Assembly (NCBI GenBank): GCA_900549245.1
Contig: URNQ01000033.1
Location: 1 to 11,827 of the forward strand
Source of the DNA: an uncultured Collinsella sp.
Lineage (GTDB): Bacteria; Actinomycetota; Coriobacteriia; Coriobacteriales; Coriobacteriaceae
Direction: 5' to 3'
DNA: 11,827 bases
Made by a program: the position numbers and the translations under genes
The notes under the pieces: model-generated
What the model was told of the DNA's origin: nothing
The model's database searches: none
Seen by the model: the letters and a program-made list of their open reading frames with translations, nothing else
Shown here: positions 6,766-11,827 of the stretch, in pieces
Layout: every line of letters starts with the position of its first letter
Position numbering within the stretch: position 1 is the first letter of the stretch

Positions 6766-6796
6766 CACCGCAAAGGGGACAGGCTCCTTTGCGGTG
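6766..6796 (+). repeat. Hairpin with GGGGACAGG loop, family B-like, after the HAD gene
   Basis: A perfect 11-bp stem (CACCGCAAAGG at 6766-6776, CCTTTGCGGTG at 6786-6796) encloses GGACAGGCT. It lies 15 bp after the HAD stop and is followed by CCCTTA rather than a T-run, so it is a weak terminator at best. Loop and inner stem match the elements at 4219 and 5790, while the outer stem differs in a base-paired way. Confidence 0.8.
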
Positions 6797-7083
6797 CCCT
6801 TAGGCGATTTGGGCGAATTGATACCGAAAATCTGCGCGAAAATTCAAATTTGGTTGTATGAACATCTCGCTTCTAACCACCGATGGGTTTAAGATATTCT
6901 CATCAATTTGGTAGGATATTCATCCCGGTTGATGACCTACCGCTCACGGTCGATTTTCGACCGTTCACAGGATGTTCGCTCTTGAGCAAAATGTTGTGCA
7001 AATAAATCTAATGCCATTAAAAAATAATAGGCAACTAAATTACCAGCAGAAACAAAAAATAGATAGCGAATAAACGAAGGTAA

Positions 7084-7147
7084 ATCTGAGCAATTGTCAA
7101 GAGAATTGAGAACTCACTACAAAACTATCGGTTTTATTTGCTCAGAT
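7084..7147. promoter_or_regulatory. Long-spaced inverted repeat overlapping the pilus promoter
   Basis: ATCTGAGCAA (7084-7093) and TTGCTCAGAT (7138-7147) are a perfect 10-bp inverted repeat separated by 44 bases. The right arm covers the candidate -35 box. Such paired half-sites could be bound by a looping dimeric regulator, or pair in RNA if transcription starts further upstream. Confidence 0.4.
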
Positions 7148-7167
7148 GTTTAAACAACCGTTATAAT
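7138..7167 (+). promoter_or_regulatory. Candidate promoter of the adhesin-pilin operon
   Basis: TTGCTC (7138-7143) and a perfect TATAAT (7162-7167) are 18 bases apart. Transcription would start near 7174 and leave an ~80-nt leader. That leader opens with a perfect 7-bp hairpin, GCGCAAT-TACAG-ATTGCGC (7183-7201), and ends with the Shine-Dalgarno GGAGGAG (7244-7250). Confidence 0.6.
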
Positions 7168-7182
7168 TGCATTACTAAACGA

Positions 7183-7201
7183 GCGCAATTACAGATTGCG
7201 C
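7183..7201 (+). promoter_or_regulatory. Hairpin at the 5' end of the predicted pilus transcript
   Basis: A perfect 7-bp stem with a 5-nt loop lies about 10 nt after the predicted start site. A stem so close to the 5' end often protects mRNA from decay; it is not followed by T residues and is not a terminator. Confidence 0.45.
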
Positions 7202-7256
7202 AGATACGTTTGATGGTGAAAGAGCAAGATCGCGGTCTCTTGGGGAGGAGACATCG

Positions 7257-10200
7257 ATGAAAGCGAATTCGGACAAATCTAAGCAGAGTAATAAAGCGAC
7301 GCGCCGTGTACTGGCAGGCGTTTTGTGCGGAGCCTCCGTTTTGAGCCTGGTACTGTCGCTCGTCATGCCTCCGATCTCGCAGGCCATTGCCAACGATGTC
7401 CAGACGGTTTCTGCCGAGGAAACTGTGATGGGGGGGGGTTCCTCAAGTGAGTCTACTGATGTAGACAACACCAACAACGGGGATACCGAAAACCAGAATA
7501 GTGACGACGCTGAGGGTGGCGAGACTGGCTCTTCAAATGGCGATGAGCAGGCTCAGACTGAGGATCAGCTCGAGGACGAGCTGCAGGTCGAAGATGGTAG
7601 CTCGTCGAATGACGACGCCGTAATGTCAGCTGCAGAAGGCGGGCAAACCAAAACGGCAGCTAATGAGATAGCTAGCGCTAATGACCTGGCTAACAAGCTC
7701 GAGGCCGTTGAAAAGAATGGAATAGCCAGCTTTGACCTTACGACGGATGTTGAGTGCGGCTCAACAATCCAACTCGATGAGAGCGGCAGCAATATCACAC
7801 TAAATCTAAACGGTCACAAGATTAAATATACGAATCAGAGCCAGCCCCTGTTTAACATCACCGGTGGCGCGACACTTACAATTAAGGATTTAATTAAGGA
7901 TTCTGATCTTAAGGATTTTGATCCTGAGGAAGCGAGTGAAAAGGTCTCCAAAGTCAACGAGCTAAATAATCAGGGCCAGAACTTTAATCCAAACAATTAT
8001 GGTAAAGCAGCAGAGCTTGTTTACAACGATGACATTCCGTCTAGCCTTACCTACTACGTGACCGAATCGTCCCCGAGTGCAGCAGACATAACCAAGACAA
8101 CCGAAACGCTTTCCAAATATAGCGTCAATATTTATGGTGCCATCGTGGCGTGCAACAGCAGAGTGAGTCTCATCAAACTCAATGGTAAGGACTGTACGTT
8201 TAACCTTCAGGGTGGCGTGCTTACTCAAAAGAACAATTGCAACGTTGATGGCCTTATCTATGCCCAGAACGGCTCTGTCAACATGAGTGGCGGATACGTT
8301 TGTGGTGCTTCTATGGGCAGCAGTGGTGCTGGTGCTGGAATTCATGTTGAGGACTCGACCCTGGAGATCTCTGGCGGCGTAATCGCTGGTAACTATGCCC
8401 CCAGTGGCGGCGGCGTTTATGCCATGAATTCTACGGTAAACATGGTTGGCGGTATTATCTCCGGCAACGGTACAAATAGTTATCAAAGAGGTTATGGCGC
8501 GGGAATTTGTGCTGTGGACTCTATGGTGACCATTACGAATGGTCACATCACCAATAACAAATATCAGTTCTACCAGGACACTGAGAATGACTGGGGGCAT
8601 CTCGGTTTCGGTTGTCACGGTGGTGGCGGCATTGCTGCCTTTAGCTCCACTGAAGGACAGAAAAAAGGCGGTCTGGTTATTAGCGGCGGCTACATCACGG
8701 GCAACTACTCTGCCGAGGCTGGCGGCGGCGTTTATGCTGGCGCTTGGAATAAACCTCTTTCCGGGTTTGCGTTTTATGGTGGAATCATCGCCAGCAATGT
8801 GGCGCAAAACTCAGAGGGTGGCGGTATCCGTATCTCTGCGCCTACCGAGAGCGTGTTTGAAGTGCCGATTGATTCGCACGCTGATTCACACGCTTATATC
8901 ACGAACAATACGACTAATACATCCAACGACTGGGGTGGCGGCGGCGTGTTCGTCCAGGGAAGCGGCGACAACAGCGTTCAGCCGGCACGCCTCAGGATTT
9001 CTAACGCTCTGATTACCAACAATCATGCCAGAGGCTTTGGCGGCGGGTTTGCCGCTTGCCCGACTGGTAAGACTGCCATTACCGATACCGATGGCATCGC
9101 GATTTTCGGTAATTCTGACGATAAAGGTGATAAACGATCGGGCGGCAGTAATGGGAAGAGCGAGGACTGGGATTTCGATAAGGAGAATGATAAGGGCGGC
9201 GAAATAACCGAAGCTTTTATAAACGCCGGCCATGAGGACCTTTTCTTAATTCACGATTCTTTCAATTCGGAAAACAATCCGTATATCGCTGCCGTAACTG
9301 GACAAATGCTTGGTGGCGGAGCTGCTAACTGGTCGGGCACGATCGACAATACACCAACGTCTATCGGCAAGTATGAGGGCGCCCAAGCTAAGTACATGAT
9401 TGGCCTTAAATCTGAGCCGATTCAGGAAGATAAAGATGCTGCTACCGCGGCTGCGTCCCTCTTCATCACGGGCAACAGATCCAACATTCACGGTGGCGGC
9501 ATCATGACCAACGGCGACGTAATCGCTGGCTCCACCACGGAGGTGAACGTGTACCCCAAGATGAAGCTCAAAGGCACTAAGGCACTGGAAGGCCGCGCGC
9601 TTACTGCGGATGATGCGGGAAAATTCAGGTTCCAACTCTTGGAGCCGGGCGAGAGCGGTGGTGTCCCTAGCTTTAATAATAATGATGATGGCAAATTGCA
9701 GCTCAATGGCTGTTCAATAGTTGGCGATGACGATGGGGCCACGAACGACGCTGAAGGTAACTTTGTCTTTGATTTGGGCAGGGTCCACTCCGCTGGAACG
9801 AACGTCTACTACCTCGTTGAGGACCCCGGCAACGTTGCGGATCGCGTCCCTGGCGTGGACTACGACCAGACCATCTACAAGATTGAGCTTACAACTACGA
9901 CCGAAAAGCGGCCGGTGCTGAAAATTGATTACTTCTACTATTTAGTTACGAATGTAAGGGTTACTAATCTCAAAAATAATGAGGTGAAAACGTTTACTCC
10001 GAACAACGGTAGCGATGTCTCCATTAAGATCACCGATGGCAACACCGACAAGACCTTTACTAATGCATACAAACCCAAGGGCTCTTGGACACCTCAGGTG
10101 ACCAAGGAGGTCGACGGCGGCGAGATGAAGAAGTTCAAGTTCGAACTTGCGAACGACGAGAACTTCACCAATCCGGAAACGGTAACAGTCGATCCGTCGA

Positions 10201-10667
10201 AAGCTACAACCGACGAAAACGGCAACAAGACTGTGCCGGTCAAATTCGCGACGAAGGACTATGAGCTCAAGCACCTTGAAAATGGATCCAAGATCTTCAC
10301 GTACTATGTGCGCGAGGAGAACGAAAGCTCGACCTATCCGCATTACAAGTTTGATCAGTCGGTCTATAGGTTCAAGGTTGTGGCAACGGATAACACCAAA
10401 GGAAGGATCGACTGTGCGGTGACCTACATGAAGGGAACCGTTGGCTCCGATGGCGAGTGGAAACCAGACCCCGATGCCAAAGAACAGAACCTCACCGACA
10501 CCTCTAACCCCACCTTCACCAACACCTACTCCACCTCTTTGCCCCTTTCTGGTATGTCGGGCGTCACTCTGACGTACCTTGCCGGCGCGGCGGTGCTTTG
10601 CGCTGCTGCGGCCTGGATGCACATTCGTCGCAAGGCGAATGCGAAGGGAGGCGAGCGTCGTGAATAA
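7257..10667 (+). CDS. Large secreted beta-helix adhesin / pilus-tip protein with isopeptide domains and sortase signal
   Basis: This encodes 1136 residues; the ATG at 7257 is six bases after GGAGGAG. Residues 1-53 are a long signal peptide (basic start, hydrophobic 18-37, cleavage likely near 44-53). Residues 54-135 are acidic, Ser/Asn/Glu-rich stalk or spacer. Residues ~140-755 are a right-handed parallel beta-helix: an N-cap with TLNLNGHKI and GGATLTIKD, then many coils of the type SGGxIxGN...GGGVYA (e.g. 372-390, 397-420, 475-495, 585-600). Residues ~765-940 and 943-1092 are two Spy0128/FctA-like pilin domains ending TFTNAY and TFTNTY, with the Glu-containing YYLVE and YYVREE strands; these families form Lys-Asn isopeptide bonds. 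The C terminus has a variant sorting motif LPLSG (1095-1099), a hydrophobic helix (1102-1121) and a basic tail. It is probably a wall-anchored or pilus-tip binding protein; the ligand is unknown. Base composition is lower in GC than its neighbours (24 of 60 at 8521-8580). A G9 tract interrupts codons 58-61. Confidence 0.88.
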   Translation: MKANSDKSKQSNKATRRVLAGVLCGASVLSLVLSLVMPPISQAIANDVQTVSAEETVMGGGSSSESTDVDNTNNGDTENQNSDDAEGGETGSSNGDEQAQTEDQLEDELQVEDGSSSNDDAVMSAAEGGQTKTAANEIASANDLANKLEAVEKNGIASFDLTTDVECGSTIQLDESGSNITLNLNGHKIKYTNQSQPLFNITGGATLTIKDLIKDSDLKDFDPEEASEKVSKVNELNNQGQNFNPNNYGKAAELVYNDDIPSSLTYYVTESSPSAADITKTTETLSKYSVNIYGAIVACNSRVSLIKLNGKDCTFNLQGGVLTQKNNCNVDGLIYAQNGSVNMSGGYVCGASMGSSGAGAGIHVEDSTLEISGGVIAGNYAPSGGGVYAMNSTVNMVGGIISGNGTNSYQRGYGAGICAVDSMVTITNGHITNNKYQFYQDTENDWGHLGFGCHGGGGIAAFSSTEGQKKGGLVISGGYITGNYSAEAGGGVYAGAWNKPLSGFAFYGGIIASNVAQNSEGGGIRISAPTESVFEVPIDSHADSHAYITNNTTNTSNDWGGGGVFVQGSGDNSVQPARLRISNALITNNHARGFGGGFAACPTGKTAITDTDGIAIFGNSDDKGDKRSGGSNGKSEDWDFDKENDKGGEITEAFINAGHEDLFLIHDSFNSENNPYIAAVTGQMLGGGAANWSGTIDNTPTSIGKYEGAQAKYMIGLKSEPIQEDKDAATAAASLFITGNRSNIHGGGIMTNGDVIAGSTTEVNVYPKMKLKGTKALEGRALTADDAGKFRFQLLEPGESGGVPSFNNNDDGKLQLNGCSIVGDDDGATNDAEGNFVFDLGRVHSAGTNVYYLVEDPGNVADRVPGVDYDQTIYKIELTTTTEKRPVLKIDYFYYLVTNVRVTNLKNNEVKTFTPNNGSDVSIKITDGNTDKTFTNAYKPKGSWTPQVTKEVDGGEMKKFKFELANDENFTNPETVTVDPSKATTDENGNKTVPVKFATKDYELKHLENGSKIFTYYVREENESSTYPHYKFDQSVYRFKVVATDNTKGRIDCAVTYMKGTVGSDGEWKPDPDAKEQNLTDTSNPTFTNTYSTSLPLSGMSGVTLTYLAGAAVLCAAAAWMHIRRKANAKGGERRE
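7430..7438 (+). repeat. Nine-G homopolymer inside the adhesin gene (candidate phase-variation tract)
   Basis: Nine consecutive G residues span codons 58-61 (ATG-GGG-GGG-GGT) just after the signal peptide. The present length is in frame. Loss of one G brings in a TAG at 7462-7464; gain of one brings in a TGA at 7448-7450. Either change would end the protein within about a dozen codons. Confidence 0.9.
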
Positions 10668-11827
10668 GAAAGTTTGCTCCTTCCCGATCTTGTTTGCGCT
10701 GCTTGCCCTCCTGATCGGCACCTGCGCGGTTGTGTTCCCCGCTTCCGCGCAGGCCGCGCCGACCTCGACCGGTTCCATCACGGTGAGCGGCACCGTGGCG
10801 CGCAGCTACGACGCCTACCAGATCTTTAGCGCCAACGTCGTCGACGACAGCGGCGACGCCAAGATCGCCACCGACCTCGCCTGGGCAAGCGACGCCGCAC
10901 GCGACGCCGCGCTGCCTGTGCTGCACAGCGCCGGCATGCCCAATTCCCAGTCCACCGCGCAGGAAGCTGCCGAGTGGCTCAACACCGATTCCCACCTTAC
11001 GAGTGCGCTGAGCGCACAGCTCGCTCGTTCCCTCCAGAGCTCTGGCGCCGTGTTCGTGGCCCTTAACGCGGGCACGGCGGCCGAGCTGCCCTGTGGCTAC
11101 TGGCTCATCGTCGCCGACGACGCCATCGCCCAGGGCGAGGCCGGCACCGCGCCGATCATGGCCCTGGTCGGCGGCAGCGCCGTCACCGTCAAGCCCAAGG
11201 CGGCGACCCCCAAGGTCTCCAAGCATGTGCTGGAGGACAGCACCGCCGCCTGGCAGAAGGCTGCCGACGCCACGGTCGCCGACGACCTGTACTGGCGCCT
11301 CTCTGCCACGGTCCCGGCGGGTCTTACCGCCTACGACACCTATACGGTGCGGTTCGTCGACACCATGAGCGCGGGGCTCGACCCCTCCAAGGTGGCCGCG
11401 AGCATGCGCGTGTACGTGGCGGCGGGCGCGGACGGCGGCTTCGACGCCGTCCAGACCGGCAAGGACGGCCGCGCCGGCACCGAGCCCGCGAAGGGTTGGA
11501 CCGACATCACGGCCCAGTGCGCCACCAAGGTAGCGGCCGACGGCAAGACCTTCACCGTGCGCACCGGCGACCTGATCGCCGCGCTCGGCGGGGCCGACGC
11601 CTTCACCGCGGGCGCCCGCGTGGTCGCCGTGTACAATGCGCCGCTCAACAGCGCATGCAACCACGGCATCGCGAAGGGCAGCCCCAACGAGGTCTACCTG
11701 CGCTACCCGTGCTCTCCCTTTGCCGACCAGTCCGGCGATGCCGGCTTCACCCGCACGCCGAGCGACGATGCGTGCGCCTACACCTGGGATCTCGCGCTCA
11801 CCAAGCGCGGCAGCGACGGCGCCAAGC
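10660..11827 (+). CDS. SpaA/FimA-like pilin subunit, N-terminal part (3' end outside window)
   Basis: This gene starts with GTG at 10660, eight bases after GGGAGG (10646-10651), and overlaps the last eight bases of the adhesin gene, so the two are translationally coupled. It stays open to the window edge (389 codons seen). Residues 1-32 are a signal peptide ending ASAQA. Residues ~38-175 match the N-terminal pilin domain (GSITVSGTVARSYDAYQIF start; CGYWLIVADD). Residues ~178-360 match the fimbrial isopeptide-formation D2 domain: TPKVSKHV (K185/K188), DTYTVRFVDTMSAGLDP, FTVRTGDLIAAL, VAVYNAPLNSACNHGI, then NEVYLRY. Residues from ~374 (YTWDLALTKRG) begin a further Cna-B-like domain. Related proteins are sortase-polymerised pilus shaft subunits. 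Odd points: the usual 'YSNNP' after the last strand is YPCSP (349-353), and the D2 region has four cysteines (C287, C333, C351, C372). Composition is very GC-rich (42 of 60 at 11221-11280), unlike the adhesin. The pilin motif and sorting signal would be downstream. Confidence 0.88.
   Translation, partial: MNKKVCSFPILFALLALLIGTCAVVFPASAQAAPTSTGSITVSGTVARSYDAYQIFSANVVDDSGDAKIATDLAWASDAARDAALPVLHSAGMPNSQSTAQEAAEWLNTDSHLTSALSAQLARSLQSSGAVFVALNAGTAAELPCGYWLIVADDAIAQGEAGTAPIMALVGGSAVTVKPKAATPKVSKHVLEDSTAAWQKAADATVADDLYWRLSATVPAGLTAYDTYTVRFVDTMSAGLDPSKVAASMRVYVAAGADGGFDAVQTGKDGRAGTEPAKGWTDITAQCATKVAADGKTFTVRTGDLIAALGGADAFTAGARVVAVYNAPLNSACNHGIAKGSPNEVYLRYPCSPFADQSGDAGFTRTPSDDACAYTWDLALTKRGSDGAK

Larger units (their letters stand above)
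6797..7256. other. AT-rich gene-free region upstream of the pilus locus
   Basis: I see no gene in these 460 bases. Composition falls sharply: 7021-7080 has 18 G/C in 60, against 42 in 60 at 11221-11280. It contains an inverted repeat GGTAGG/CCTACC (6910-6915, 6936-6941) with an inner CATC/GATG stem, and a perfect hairpin ACGGTCGA-TTT-TCGACCGT (6946-6964). The promoter and leader structures nearer the adhesin gene are listed separately. It is best read as the regulatory region of the pilus operon and possibly the edge of acquired DNA. Confidence 0.7.

Noticed and set aside
6859..6915. Small reading frame beginning ATG at 6859 in the AT-rich region
   Set aside because: It has only 18 codons, no ribosome site, and ends in the inverted repeat at 6910.
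10564..11664. 366-codon open frame on the - strand over the pilin gene
   Set aside because: It is antisense to a gene with signal peptide and D2 pilin motifs; the translation is Gly/Ala/Arg-rich and matches nothing.

Overview
The window looks like chromosomal DNA from a high-GC Gram-positive gut actinobacterium of the class Coriobacteriia, most likely Collinsella or a close relative. This rests on the GC-rich coding style, the small gene-dense layout, the many palindromic intergenic elements, and the sortase-type pilus genes with isopeptide domains. The genus is an inference from overall style, not from a marker gene. All real genes that I can support are on the + strand.

Layout. (a) 1-321 is the C-terminal end of an ABC exporter ATPase. 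(b) 537-1574 encodes an AbiEi-like/DUF559 (Vsr-type nuclease fold) protein. It is bracketed by two copies of a ~65-bp palindromic element (371-435 and 1612-1678). (c) 1809-4173 is a two-gene molybdenum-cofactor operon: moaA, then a gene fusing MoaC to MobB. It is closed by a strong hairpin (4172-4212) and a second terminator-like repeat (4219-4268). (d) 4438-5718 is an MFS transporter. Its ~130-nt leader holds a promoter with an inverted repeat, a three-codon upstream reading frame, and a nested hairpin that abuts the Shine-Dalgarno. (e) 5720-5868 is a cluster of palindromes: a third copy of the first element in reverse orientation, a second copy of the terminator-like repeat, and a further hairpin. 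(f) 5930-6751 is a Cof-type HAD phosphatase, followed by one more hairpin. (g) 6797-7256 is a gene-free AT-rich region carrying a promoter and several inverted repeats. It leads into (h) a pilus locus: a 1136-residue secreted beta-helix adhesin with two Spy0128/FctA-like isopeptide domains and an LPLSG sorting signal (7257-10667), then a translationally coupled SpaA/FimA-like pilin with a D2 isopeptide-type domain (10660 to the window end, incomplete). A pilus sortase would be expected just beyond the window.

How it works together. MoaA plus MoaC make cyclic pyranopterin monophosphate, and the fused MobB probably serves the late guanine-dinucleotide step, so one transcript pairs an early and a late Moco function. 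The adhesin/pilin pair probably forms a covalent surface fibre. A nine-G tract early in the adhesin gene is a strong candidate for phase-variable ON/OFF switching. Two families of dispersed palindromic elements occupy nearly every intergenic gap. One of them has a conserved loop with arms that vary in a compensated way, like REP elements.
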